A model generated the notes under the pieces. It did no database searches. It saw only the letters and a program-made list of their open reading frames with translations, and was not told where the DNA came from. Made by a program: the position numbers and the translations under genes. Source: Pseudolactococcus chungangensis CAU 28 = DSM 22330 (GTDB lineage Bacteria > Bacillota > Bacilli > Lactobacillales > Streptococcaceae). From it: a DNA stretch of 64,000 nucleotides. Shown here piece by piece: positions 49,265-58,306 of this stretch (positions within the stretch are counted from its first letter, which is position 1; each line of letters begins with the position of its first letter). The DNA lies in assembly GCF_002441885.1 (NCBI RefSeq), contig NZ_JXJT01000003.1:1-64000 (forward strand). The letters run 5' to 3'.

Positions 49265-50397
49265 AAAACCTCCTCCAATATCGCCACACCGTCTGCCAAC
49301 TGCGCTTTCGTCATGACTAATGGTGGCAGAAGTCTAACAACGTCTTTACCTGCAGATAAGACTAATAGACCTTGCGCTCTGGCCTCTGACAAGACTTGTT
49401 GCAACTGATTACCATCAGTGAGTTGGATACCAACCATGAGACCTAGATTTCGGATGGCTTTAACTGACGGTTTGATTGCCAATCTTTCCTCAAGTTGTCT
49501 TTTTAGAAAATCTGCTTTATCTGCCACTTCAGATAAAAAATCGACAGAAGTCAGTTCAGTCAAGACAGCCTTAGCGCTTGCCATCGCTAAGGGATTACCA
49601 CCAAAAGTTGAGCCGTGTTTACCAGCACTAAAACAATCTGCATAGCAATTTTTAGCCAACATCGCACCAACTGGTAAACCATTGCCCAAACCTTTAGCCG
49701 TCGTGAAGATATCAGGTTCAAATCCGAAATTTTCAAAGGCAAATAGTTTACCCGTCCGACCATTACCAGTTTGGACTTCGTCAACGATGAGCAGAATGCC
49801 CTGTTCTTGACAGCTTTTGAGTGCTGCCGCAAATTCTGTTGTAAGTGGGGTCACGCCACCTTCACCTTGGACGATTTCAAAAATAATGGCACCCGTATGA
49901 GGGGTGACAGAGGCTTTAAGACTATCAACGTCGTTATAGATGGCTTTAGAGAAGCCTGATACCATTGGAAAAAATCCGTTTTGGATTTTGTCTTGCATAG
50001 TGGCTGACATGGCGCCGAATGTTCGGCCGTGAAAGCCGTCTTCAAATGCTAATATTTCTTTGCCTGGTTTGATTAAACGCGCCAGTTTTAGTGCCGCTTC
50101 ATTGGCTTCTGCGCCTGAGTTAGCAAAAAATGCCTTGTAGTGATTTGCTTGGTCTAATAAATCTGCCACTTCTTCCTGCAAAGGATTGTTGTAGAGGTTA
50201 GAGAGATGAGCGAGGGCATCCACTTGTGATTTGACAGCAGATTTACCCGCTTCGAAAGAATAGCCCAGGTTCATCACACCAATGCCACTCGTGAAATCTA
50301 AGTATTTTTTGCCAGTTTCATCAAATAAATAAACGCCTTCGCCATGCGTAAAGGTCATGGGAATTCTTGTTCCATAGTTTTGGAGTAAATGTGTCAT
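49261..50397 (-). CDS. argD: Acetylornithine aminotransferase
   Basis: This is a 378-residue PLP enzyme with FANSGAEANEAALKLAR (about 93), FHGRTFGAMSAT (about 122), DEVQTGNGRTG (about 209) and the PLP lysine in FTTAKGLGNGLP (about 239). It lies between argJ and argB. Confidence 0.95.
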   Translation of the reverse strand: MTHLLQNYGTRIPMTFTHGEGVYLFDETGKKYLDFTSGIGVMNLGYSFEAGKSAVKSQVDALAHLSNLYNNPLQEEVADLLDQANHYKAFFANSGAEANEAALKLARLIKPGKEILAFEDGFHGRTFGAMSATMQDKIQNGFFPMVSGFSKAIYNDVDSLKASVTPHTGAIIFEIVQGEGGVTPLTTEFAAALKSCQEQGILLIVDEVQTGNGRTGKLFAFENFGFEPDIFTTAKGLGNGLPVGAMLAKNCYADCFSAGKHGSTFGGNPLAMASAKAVLTELTSVDFLSEVADKADFLKRQLEERLAIKPSVKAIRNLGLMVGIQLTDGNQLQQVLSEARAQGLLVLSAGKDVVRLLPPLVMTKAQLADGVAILEEVL

Positions 50398-50411
50398 AAG
50401 CTTTTTCTTTC

Positions 50412-51611
50412 TTAAGAATGATAGAGAGCATTGATTTCAACGTATTTATAGGTTAAATCACAGCCCCAAGCTGTTCCGGTTTGTGTGCCGTTGTTAAGAT
50501 CAGCATCAATAACAACGACTTTTTCTTTGAGTTTTTCAGAGAGTTCTGCTTGGTCAAAATCAACAGGTGTTGAATGGAGCAAGACTAGATCGCCTTGAAT
50601 CTCTAACTCAATATCTGGTACCTCAAAGGGTGCAACTTGTCCAATCGCTGAAATTACGCGCCCCCAGTTAGGATCAGCACCAAAAATAGCTGTCTTTACA
50701 AGGCTAGACCCCACAATCTGTTTAGCAATCAGACGCGCAGACAACTCATCTGGTGCACCAGTAACATTAACTTCAATAAGCTTGGTTGCCCCTTCGCCAT
50801 CTGCTGCAATTTTCTTAGCTAAATCTTGACAGACAATGGCTAAAACAGCTTTAAAAGTATCATAATCTGCTGTATCAACTAGGATCTCAGAATTGTCAGC
50901 TTGACCATTCGCCATGACTAGCACTGTATCATTGGTAGAAGTATCGCCGTCTACCGTAATTTGATTAAAAGTCGTTTCAATTATTTCTGACAGCATGTTT
51001 TGCAGCAAAGGCTGGGCGATTTTGGCATCGGTTGTGATGAACCCAAGCATGGTTGCCATATTAGGATGGATCATACCTGAACCTTTGCAGACACCTGCGA
51101 CCGTGACTGTTTTGCCTGCAATCTCAACTTCATAAGTCACTTCTTTTGTAACCAGATCAGTTGTCAAAATAGCTTCAGCGAAACCATTGGCATGACCATT
51201 CTCAGCTGATAGCTTTGAAATGCCTAGCGCGATTTTATCCATAGGAAGCTGTTTGCCGATAACCCCCGTCGAGCAAACTGCCACATGATTTGGATTGAGG
51301 TCAAATTTTTCTGCCAACAAACGCTGCGTTTTTTTGGCGTTTGTGTTACCCTCGTCTCCTGTCACGGCATTGGCAATGGCCGAGTTGACGATGATAGCTT
51401 GCGCTACACCACCTGCGACCACTGCTTTATCCAGATCAATCGGTGCGGCTGCGACCTTATTTGTTGTGAAAACGCCTGCCACTGCTGCGGGCACTTCTGA
51501 TAGAATGAGCCCTAAATCTAGCTTTTGGAATTTGAGCTCCGCGTGTATAGCATCAGCCATGAACCCCTTAGGTGAGGCGATATTTCCTTTAATTGCTTTA
51601 AATTTTGTCAT
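50412..51611 (-). CDS. argJ: Glutamate N-acetyltransferase (ArgJ)
   Basis: This is a 399-residue self-cleaving enzyme that recycles the acetyl group from acetylornithine to glutamate, and in bifunctional forms also makes N-acetylglutamate from acetyl-CoA. The autoproteolysis site is in KGSGMIHPNMATMLGF (Ala-Thr, near 185). I use the ATG at 51611, one nt after the argC stop. The longer open frame overlapping argC lacks family support. No argA or argE-like gene is in the window, consistent with the cyclic pathway. Confidence 0.94.
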   Translation of the reverse strand: MTKFKAIKGNIASPKGFMADAIHAELKFQKLDLGLILSEVPAAVAGVFTTNKVAAAPIDLDKAVVAGGVAQAIIVNSAIANAVTGDEGNTNAKKTQRLLAEKFDLNPNHVAVCSTGVIGKQLPMDKIALGISKLSAENGHANGFAEAILTTDLVTKEVTYEVEIAGKTVTVAGVCKGSGMIHPNMATMLGFITTDAKIAQPLLQNMLSEIIETTFNQITVDGDTSTNDTVLVMANGQADNSEILVDTADYDTFKAVLAIVCQDLAKKIAADGEGATKLIEVNVTGAPDELSARLIAKQIVGSSLVKTAIFGADPNWGRVISAIGQVAPFEVPDIELEIQGDLVLLHSTPVDFDQAELSEKLKEKVVVIDADLNNGTQTGTAWGCDLTYKYVEINALYHS

Positions 51612-51612
51612 G

Positions 51613-52650
51613 TTATAAAATCGGCACGAGGTCAAGCCCAGCTTTTTCGTCAAAATCGAAAAAGTGGTTCATATTTTGAATTGCTTGCCCTGCCGCTCCC
51701 TTCACTAAATTATCGATAACGGTCACAACCGTCAAGGTATGCGTCAATTCATTATAACCCAAGCCAATGTCGGTGAAATTGGTGCCCACGACACTGTGCA
51801 AATCAGGCAAGAGACCATCATTTAAGACTCTGACGAAGTATTTATCGTCATAAGTCTGGTGATAAGCCGCCACCACATCTGAGAAGGTGATTCCCTCTGC
51901 TAATTTCGCATAGGTTGAAACGAAAATCCCACGATTGACTGGAATAAGTGACGTTGAAAATTGGATTGGTTTTGCATCGACATTCCAAGAGACTAATTTG
52001 TTAAATATTTCTGGAATGTGCTGGTGCTGATTGAGTTTGTAGAGACTGACATTTTCGTTAGCATTGACATAGTGACTGCTGTCGGTCAATTTCTTACCTG
52101 CACCTGACAAGCCCGATTTGGCATCAATGATGACACTGTCTAGCTGAATCAGGTTGGCTTGATATAGCGGTGCTAGGCTTAATAGCGTTGCAGTCGCATA
52201 ACAGCCGGGATTAGAGATGTAAGGTTGCGTCGGTCGGTCAAAATCAGCTAAGACATAATCCGCTTTTGATAATAAATTTTTATGGATGGCGGTTTTTTTG
52301 TACCATTTTTCGTATTGCGCTGGATTTTGCAAACGGAAATCACCTGACAAATCGACGACTGGAAAATCTGCAGCAATGAAATCTGCTGCTAACTCTGCCG
52401 CAATCCCAGCTGGTGTCGCAAAGAATACCAAATCTGCCTTTGCTATGATTTCCTTAGAAGAAAATGTCTTGATGGTCAAATCTGCATATTTTGGAAAATT
52501 AATCAGTTTTGGAAAAAGTTCTGTGAGTTTGGTCCCGATGTTAGACGTGCCGTAAACACTAACAATTTCAGCGTCTGGATGGCTATGGAGCAGCCTTAGC
52601 AATTCCAAACCTGAGTATCCCGAGATACCGATGATGGCTATTTTTTTCAT
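51613..52650 (-). CDS. argC: N-acetyl-gamma-glutamyl-phosphate reductase
   Basis: This is a 345-residue NADPH enzyme with an N-terminal GISGYSGLELLRLL (about 8), the catalytic Cys in SNPGCYATA (about 148), and AKSGLSGAGKK (about 180). It is the first gene of argCJDB, directly behind a promoter overlaid by ARG boxes. Confidence 0.95.
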   Translation of the reverse strand: MKKIAIIGISGYSGLELLRLLHSHPDAEIVSVYGTSNIGTKLTELFPKLINFPKYADLTIKTFSSKEIIAKADLVFFATPAGIAAELAADFIAADFPVVDLSGDFRLQNPAQYEKWYKKTAIHKNLLSKADYVLADFDRPTQPYISNPGCYATATLLSLAPLYQANLIQLDSVIIDAKSGLSGAGKKLTDSSHYVNANENVSLYKLNQHQHIPEIFNKLVSWNVDAKPIQFSTSLIPVNRGIFVSTYAKLAEGITFSDVVAAYHQTYDDKYFVRVLNDGLLPDLHSVVGTNFTDIGLGYNELTHTLTVVTVIDNLVKGAAGQAIQNMNHFFDFDEKAGLDLVPIL

Positions 52651-52667
52651 AAGCGTTATCCTTTAAT

Positions 52668-52742
52668 TGAATATATATACAATAATAATGTATATTTTTG
52701 CATTTGTCAAGTATGATGTGGGTTATTTTGCAAATTTATGCA
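52668..52742 (-). promoter_or_regulatory. argC promoter with three ARG boxes
   Basis: On the minus strand TTGACA, 17 nt and TATTAT mark the promoter (52682-52710). Three ArgR-type boxes surround it: TGAATATATATACA (52668-52681) just past the -10, TGTATATTTTTGCA (52689-52702) inside the spacer, and TGCAAATTTATGCA (52729-52742) upstream. The first two are 21 bp apart, two helical turns. ArgR/AhrC binding here should repress the operon when arginine is plentiful. Confidence 0.85.
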
Positions 52743-52751
52743 AGATTTTGT

Positions 52752-53669
52752 TTAAACTAAACTTGCTAAATGTTTCATAACTTTATCATTATCTTGATTT
52801 TCTAGTTCTTGAATCACATGTAAGTAGGTGGATTGTGTTGTTGTCATGTTAGCGTGGCCTAATCTCCGAGCCACTGAAGCAACACTGACGCCTGCATATA
52901 ATAACAGTGAGGCATGTGTATGCCGCAATCCATGAATGGAGATAATCGAGACACCTGAACGCCTGCATAGACGTTCCAAGTAGTGATTCAAAGTATCGTT
53001 GTAGACTTTTTTATCTTTAACAAATATAGGTTCATCTGCTGCCATTTTTTTAGTCAATTGGGAAAATTGAATCACAGTCTGCCAATCCAAGGGGACTTTT
53101 CTCACAGAGGATTTATTCTTGGTTGGTGCAAAGCCTGATTCGACACTTTTATAATCCCAAGTTTTATTAATCGTCACATACTGATGTGCAAAATCAAAAT
53201 CACCAGGTGTTAAACCTAAAGCTTCTGAAAATCTTAAGCCTGTTTTCGCGATTAACAAAATAAAGTAATCCCAATTCAAGCCTTCATCAAGTACCAAATT
53301 ATTCAAAACTGCTTGTAGCTCAAATTGATTTAAAAATTTTGTCTTATGCTTGCGATGCTGCGTCCCTTTGATAATCGCTTTTCGAGTAGGATCTCGATGA
53401 ATCAATTGTTCTTCTAGGGCATCAATGAGTGAACTGCGAATATGTCGATGAAAATCTAACACAGTTTGACGTTCATGTGTTCTAGCATAATCATTTAATA
53501 ATTGCTGATAAGCCAAACGCGAAAGGTTATCCAAGGTCAAGTCAGGCACCAGCCGACGTAAATTTCTATACGTCAACTTATATTTGGCATAGGTCACCTC
53601 ACGCACTGCATCTTTCTTGTATAACTCCATCCATTGCTTAAAATAAGCATGTAACTTAATTTGTGTCAT
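52752..53669 (-). CDS. Tyrosine recombinase linked to the type I R-M locus
   Basis: This is a 305-residue phage-integrase-family enzyme. It has a SAM-like core-binding domain, then catalytic Arg in TGLRFSEALG, His-x-x-Arg in SIHGLRHTHAS, LGHANMTTT, and the Tyr nucleophile in QSTYLHV. The ATG at 53669 follows GGAGGTGTTGAG; the open frame further upstream has no such site. It lies 120 nt from hsdR in a locus with inverted half-hsdS cassettes, the same setting as recombinases known to shuffle hsdS in streptococci. It is intact, unlike the recombinase at 8920-10038. DNA-mobility integrase function is the alternative, but no phage genes are present. Confidence 0.88.
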   Translation of the reverse strand: MTQIKLHAYFKQWMELYKKDAVREVTYAKYKLTYRNLRRLVPDLTLDNLSRLAYQQLLNDYARTHERQTVLDFHRHIRSSLIDALEEQLIHRDPTRKAIIKGTQHRKHKTKFLNQFELQAVLNNLVLDEGLNWDYFILLIAKTGLRFSEALGLTPGDFDFAHQYVTINKTWDYKSVESGFAPTKNKSSVRKVPLDWQTVIQFSQLTKKMAADEPIFVKDKKVYNDTLNHYLERLCRRSGVSIISIHGLRHTHASLLLYAGVSVASVARRLGHANMTTTQSTYLHVIQELENQDNDKVMKHLASLV

Positions 53670-53755
53670 CTCAACACCTCCATTTTTATTTGAAGTATAA
53701 TAACTAGGCAAAGCCACTCTCACTATACAACATCATTATACAGAGACTCAAAATA

Positions 53756-53782
53756 AAAAACCTGCTCAAAATAAGAGCAAGT
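53756..53782 (-). terminator. Terminator of hsdR
   Basis: The stem AACTTGCTC/GAGCAGGTT (one G-T pair) with a T6 run on the minus strand lies 10 nt after the hsdR stop. Confidence 0.8.
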
Positions 53783-53790
53783 TTCCATAC

Positions 53791-56700
53791 TTAAAATTCA
53801 CCATAAATGGATTTTGTGACAAACAAATAATTCAATAAATCATTTTCCAGGTCATTTTTATAGCGCAAAGCTGGAAGACCCCCCATAGCATTTTCCGGAT
53901 TTTGATACCAGTCAGATTTCAAATAATCATTACTGCTCTTTAATTCATCCAAATAGTTGATTACCTTGTCGCCAACATGATAATTTTGATAGACTTTCAG
54001 TAAAATTTTCTGATCAACGGCCCAAGTTTTTGCATAGGCACCTAATGAATCTTGACCAGTTTTGACTCTAAAGGCCTGATAATTATCCGCAACACTGAGA
54101 TGATTATCAAGTTTATCTACTGTTACCACGTCAGCCATAAATTTCTCGAGTAATTCGGCATTATCATTATCACCAAAGGTACGCAATTTTTGGATTGCTT
54201 CAGTGATTAAACGTTCATTTTCAGCATTATTAGCATCTGATGTATCTAACTGCCCAGAGGGTGTTGTCAATTTACCAATCAATCTGATAATCTCAGAGAA
54301 AGTAATATCCTGCGTATCAATCAGCTGTGTACTACCGACAAGATCCGCAATTTCGTCTTCTGGACCACCCTCTATTTTAGGTTTCAAATTCTGGTAGGCG
54401 CCAAAATATTTCAGCCAGGTTTCTTCTGAGAATGCCAAGGCTTTTTCACCCGTGCCTAACCAATCAAATTCATAATACTGTTGGAGTAAGTTGAGTTTCT
54501 TGGCGACTTTCTTAAAGGCTGTGATAAAGTCGCTTTGGTTTGGTTCGAGATCCTTGATATCTAGCCATCTCTCAGGTTGAGCTAGCGTTTCATGCAATGC
54601 CTCAAAAAGTGGTACCATTTGTTTGACAACAACGACATATTCATCAACAACGACATGTGAACTTTTTCCACCTGAACCGTATAATTTTAGCGCTCTTTCA
54701 AGAGCATATCTCGATTTAGCCGGATATTGAAAATTCACAATCGTCCCAAATTCTTTATCCTCCTCATAAATCCGGTTGGTCCGAGAATAAGCCTGAATCA
54801 AGCCTTGTAGTTTTAAATACCGATCAACATATAAAGTGTTTAATAGTTTTGAATCATATCCTGTTAACAGGCGATCAGCAACAATTAGGAGGTCAATATT
54901 TTTTTCATTGTTGGCATGTCCACCATTTTTAAATACCGCTGTAATATCGCTAAAGAAACCACTCTCACCATTATCAGGCTTAGCAGCATCAACTTGATAT
55001 AGAGGATGTCCCATCTCATGCCAATCTTGAAAAATAGTGGCGAGGTTGTCTTTATCTTTTTGACCTAAATCAGTATTTTCATTACCCGTTGAGAATGTCG
55101 CAGTTATATTGAGCTTAAGACTACTCTCTGCTAACTGTTTTTTAAATTCATCATAATAGGCGATCACACGTTGCTTACGTGCAACAGTTAAAAGCCCATT
55201 AAACTTATGACTGACTTTTTTTCCGTTAACACTGCCTTTTGAATGTTTTTCCCAGTTATCAATGATACTCTTGACCACTTGAGGGATATGCAGTTCATCA
55301 TGGTATTCTAGGACATTTTCTAACTCAGCACGGCCAATATTAATGCCATCTTTATCCGTTTTTCTATCATTTTCCAGCTGCAAAGCATAACAGGCAAGTT
55401 CATCATCAGATCGTTTATTTAAAGGATCCGCTTTTTCATGCGCAAGCCATTTTTCTTTTAACAGACTGTAGCTACCGATTTCACCTGTATCAATATAATC
55501 TACGTGAAATCCAAGTACATTTTTATCTTTAATGGCTTCATCAATTGTATAACGATGCAATTCTTTACCAAACATATCCTCAGTTGTTTTCATACGCTCA
55601 GAATATTCATTGACAAAGCCAACAGTGTTACTTTCATCAAACAAAGGGGTGCCTGTAAAGCCGAAGAATAAGGTATTTCTCAAGGCAGACTTGATTGTTT
55701 GCATCATCTCGCCCATTGTCGTGCGGTGTGCTTCATCCACAATCACCGCCATTCTTTTTTTCAGGATAGATTTATCATCACCATTTTCCTGAAGCTCTTT
55801 AATGACGTTATTGAGTTTGAAGGTCGTCGCAACAACCACACCTTTTAAAGACGTACTGAGACTTTCACGCAAATCATGCGTATGCGGTGAATCGCTGACT
55901 TCGATCGTCTCATACTGGGAATAGGCTTTAAAATTCTTAGAAGTTTGGGCATCCAAATCTTTTCTATCAAGCAAAAAGATGACTTTGTCAAATGTCTTAG
56001 ACAGGGATAAGGCTGCCTTAAAAGAGGTGATTGTTTTTCCAGAACCAGTCGTATGCCAAACAAAACCACCATGCGGAACGTGCGTCGCGATATCTTTACC
56101 AGCAGCAGCGTACTCAATTGCTCTTAAGGCTTCAACCTGATAAGGTCGCATCAGCATATGGTACTGATTTTTCGAATCACGTGTATCTTCATTGATAATC
56201 AGATAATCCCCTACCATTTGATGAGCCATCGGGATACGCAATAGCGTCTTGACAATATCTGTCATGCTGTTGATACTTTGATTTTTTGAATCTGCCCAAT
56301 GAAATTGGAAGGCTGGATTAAAGGCTTCCAAGGTTTTAGGTGTCGCAAAATAACGCGTGTCAATATCAGTCATGATGACCATCATCTGTGAAAAAGCAAA
56401 AAAGTTATTGGTATATTCACCATCTTGATAATAACGTCTAAATTGTCCAAACGCCTCATCCGCATTTTTATCCACGCGTTTTTGCTCAATATTAATGAGC
56501 GGCAATCCGTTGATTAAGAGTAGAATATCAAAGCGATTGCGGTCATTTTCAGTCCAAACTTCACGCGCGAGCTGATAAACGGTATCTCCACCATTGACTT
56601 TCGCCTTTTCAAAAATACGTAAGGTGATGCTATCATGGGTGACACCTACTAAGTTATTGTCTCGAATAATCCCATCTATTTTACCCACACCATTTTCAGA

Positions 56701-56985
56701 AGCTAGCAGTTTAGCTGCTTGATAAGAATTTTCAAGGGTATTAACTTTTGACAAAACTTGCTGAAATTCAGCATCCGTCAAGTCATGCCCCTCTAATTCC
56801 TTGGTGTTTTGTTGATTTAAAATATGGCGCCAATTATCAATCAAAGTCTGATAAGTGACTTTATGCTTCGTGCCATCTAAAAAATCTGGTGCAGTCCAAG
56901 ACTTAACATTATCATATTTACCAGTCAAACCGCGTACTGTCGCCTCTTGAAAAGCTTCCTCGGCTAAATTTTTATTCTGAATCAT
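53791..56985 (-). CDS. hsdR: Type I restriction enzyme R subunit
   Basis: This is the ATP-dependent translocase and nuclease, about 1064 residues from the ATG at 56985 (MIQNKNLAEEAFQEATVRGL, a typical HsdR start). The nuclease motif is LLINGLPLINIEQKR (about 165), Walker A is HTTGSGKTITSF (about 313), the DEAH box is VDEAHRTTMGEM (about 417), and helicase motif VI is near LIQAYSRTNRI. The frame is open upstream for 173 codons into a silent hsdS cassette. I take this as read-through, because no HsdS-HsdR fusion is known to me and the internal ATG fits HsdR well. The 3' end has its own terminator. Confidence 0.92.
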   Translation of the reverse strand: MIQNKNLAEEAFQEATVRGLTGKYDNVKSWTAPDFLDGTKHKVTYQTLIDNWRHILNQQNTKELEGHDLTDAEFQQVLSKVNTLENSYQAAKLLASENGVGKIDGIIRDNNLVGVTHDSITLRIFEKAKVNGGDTVYQLAREVWTENDRNRFDILLLINGLPLINIEQKRVDKNADEAFGQFRRYYQDGEYTNNFFAFSQMMVIMTDIDTRYFATPKTLEAFNPAFQFHWADSKNQSINSMTDIVKTLLRIPMAHQMVGDYLIINEDTRDSKNQYHMLMRPYQVEALRAIEYAAAGKDIATHVPHGGFVWHTTGSGKTITSFKAALSLSKTFDKVIFLLDRKDLDAQTSKNFKAYSQYETIEVSDSPHTHDLRESLSTSLKGVVVATTFKLNNVIKELQENGDDKSILKKRMAVIVDEAHRTTMGEMMQTIKSALRNTLFFGFTGTPLFDESNTVGFVNEYSERMKTTEDMFGKELHRYTIDEAIKDKNVLGFHVDYIDTGEIGSYSLLKEKWLAHEKADPLNKRSDDELACYALQLENDRKTDKDGINIGRAELENVLEYHDELHIPQVVKSIIDNWEKHSKGSVNGKKVSHKFNGLLTVARKQRVIAYYDEFKKQLAESSLKLNITATFSTGNENTDLGQKDKDNLATIFQDWHEMGHPLYQVDAAKPDNGESGFFSDITAVFKNGGHANNEKNIDLLIVADRLLTGYDSKLLNTLYVDRYLKLQGLIQAYSRTNRIYEEDKEFGTIVNFQYPAKSRYALERALKLYGSGGKSSHVVVDEYVVVVKQMVPLFEALHETLAQPERWLDIKDLEPNQSDFITAFKKVAKKLNLLQQYYEFDWLGTGEKALAFSEETWLKYFGAYQNLKPKIEGGPEDEIADLVGSTQLIDTQDITFSEIIRLIGKLTTPSGQLDTSDANNAENERLITEAIQKLRTFGDNDNAELLEKFMADVVTVDKLDNHLSVADNYQAFRVKTGQDSLGAYAKTWAVDQKILLKVYQNYHVGDKVINYLDELKSSNDYLKSDWYQNPENAMGGLPALRYKNDLENDLLNYLFVTKSIYGEF

Positions 56986-57512
56986 ATCACTTATCTTTCT
57001 TAAAATATTTTTGATTATATGGGAAATCCTTGTAAATGCAGGGGAAAATCGCTTATTTTGCTTATGCTCATTAACAGTAATCAGGTTGTCTAGGTGGTTG
57101 AAGAACTCTCCTATTTTGGTCTGTTCTTCTCTTTTTGGTAATATCACTTCAAAATGTCCGAACTGTGGACCGGTCAATTGTGGAACGCCCGTTGATTCAA
57201 CAAAAAAATTATTTGTGTTTATTAAATTCTCTAGAAAGTCTACATCTGAATTGAAAGGTTCTAAAGAAATCAATCGAACAGTAGGTGTATAACTGATTTT
57301 TCTTGCCTTTGCATGTCCAATATTGCCTCGCCCAGTTATTGTAACAGCTGGAGCAGAAACTTTATAATCATCGTAATAACCAATAATTCCATCGTTATTT
57401 AGTGAATTTGCTAAAACTGGGTAGTTGCCCGAAAGAAGTAAATCTTTTTTATTCACATCTCCTCCTGCAGTGATGATGCCTAAATCTTCAAACGTACACT
57501 TCACCCAAGCGT
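56986..57512 (-). pseudogene. Silent half-hsdS cassette, minus orientation
   Basis: It encodes one target-recognition domain (about 150 residues: starts WVKCTFEDLGIITAGGD, ends EEQTKIGEFFNHLDNLITVNEHK). It begins inside the conserved repeat that encodes the start of each TRD and has no ATG or ribosome site, only a GTG within the repeat. The 31-bp conserved end repeat is at 57066-57096. It continues open into hsdR. It acts as a reserve of specificity sequence. Confidence 0.85.
57066..57096. repeat. 31-bp conserved TRD-end repeat, copy in the minus cassette
   Basis: It is identical over 31 bases to 59068-59098 in the expressed hsdS and, in inverted orientation, to 58023-58053 in the plus cassette. 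It encodes HLDNLITVNE, the spacer region after a TRD. In the two cassettes the identity extends about 6 bp further. Confidence 0.9.
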
Positions 57513-57565
57513 AAAGGGAAAAACTTCAATACTTAGCACATTTACGCTTGGGTGAAGTGTACGTT
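57491..57565. repeat. 25-bp perfect inverted repeat between the two silent cassettes
   Basis: The arms 57491-57515 and 57541-57565 match over all 25 bases around a 25-nt spacer. They hold the core ACTTCACCCAAGCGT that is also found at the start of both TRDs of the expressed hsdS (59560-59578 and 60181-60199). This is a likely recombination site. Confidence 0.9.
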
Positions 57566-58103
57566 GAATGATATCTCTGAAAATAGTTTTGGGGGTGGTA
57601 CACCGAAATCAGATGTTGATGAATATTGGAATGGTAATATTCCATGGTTACAGAGCTCAAATTTAAAAAATGACGATGTTACTAATGTAAAATTTGAAAA
57701 ATTTGTTAGCAATTTAGGTTTGAAAAATTCTGCTACTAAACTTATATCCGAGAAGTCAATTGCTATAGTTATTCGTGTTGGTGTTGGAAAATTAGCCTTG
57801 ATTAATGAACCCTTTACGACTTCACAAGATTTTCTTTCTTTGAGTAACTTAAAAATTAATCCTACCTTCGGGGTGTATTCAATTTATCAAATATTGAAGA
57901 AAGAGTTGAGCAGTATTCAAGGAACTTCAATTAAGGGAATTACAAAGAATGATATTCTAACAAAGAATATAATAATTCCAATTAGTCTTGAAGAACAAAT
58001 CAAAATCGGCAAGTTCTTCCAGCACCTAGACAACCTGATTACTGTTAATGAGCATAAGCCTTTCACGGGGTTAAATCAAGATAATCTGGGTATTTTTTGC
58101 TAA
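57541..58103 (+). pseudogene. Silent half-hsdS cassette, plus orientation
   Basis: It encodes one TRD (WVKCTLNDISENSFGGGTPKSD... to EEQIKIGKFFQHLDNLITVNEHK) on the opposite strand to the expressed hsdS. It has no ribosome site; the frame only opens at a GTG or within the conserved repeat. It ends 17 codons past the conserved 31-bp repeat (58023-58053). Its GGGTPKSDVDEYWNGNIPW start resembles the second TRD of the expressed hsdS (GGGTPSTSILEYWNG). Because of its orientation, a single inversion would place it in the expressed gene. Confidence 0.85.
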
Positions 58104-58129
58104 TTTTAGGAATTCAAAACATTTTCGAC

Positions 58130-58306
58130 TTATTTAGCCGTGGAATGGCTATCCATTTCAAAAAGTTTGCTTTGTTTTTTATTGGCTTCATCTGCCAAAA
58201 ACTTCATAAATGTCTTTAGTTCTTTATTCGTTGCATTTTGGGATAGTTGTGAGTAGCTGTCACCATATTTATCAACGATTTGTTGTACTTTTTCTCTATC
58301 AGTCAT
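58130..58306 (-). CDS. 58-residue protein overlapping the zeta-like kinase gene
   Basis: This short gene overlaps the end of the kinase gene by 8 nt and has a strong GGAGG site 9 nt before its ATG at 58306. The product begins MTDREKVQQIVDKYGDSYSQ and is charged, Lys/Gln-rich and probably helical. It has no signal peptide. I do not recognise the family. Its tight coupling to the zeta-like gene suggests a partner, perhaps an antitoxin, though classic epsilon antitoxins lie upstream of zeta and are about 90 residues. Confidence 0.65.
   Translation of the reverse strand: MTDREKVQQIVDKYGDSYSQLSQNATNKELKTFMKFLADEANKKQSKLFEMDSHSTAK

Noticed and set aside
52752-53669. Prophage or integrative element boundary at the second recombinase
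   Set aside because: No phage or conjugation genes and no att duplication were seen. The setting with hsdS repeats fits a shuffling recombinase better.
53791-57504. A genuine HsdS-HsdR fusion protein
   Set aside because: The first 173 codons are a silent TRD cassette starting inside a recombination repeat, and a typical HsdR start occurs at 56985. Treated as read-through.
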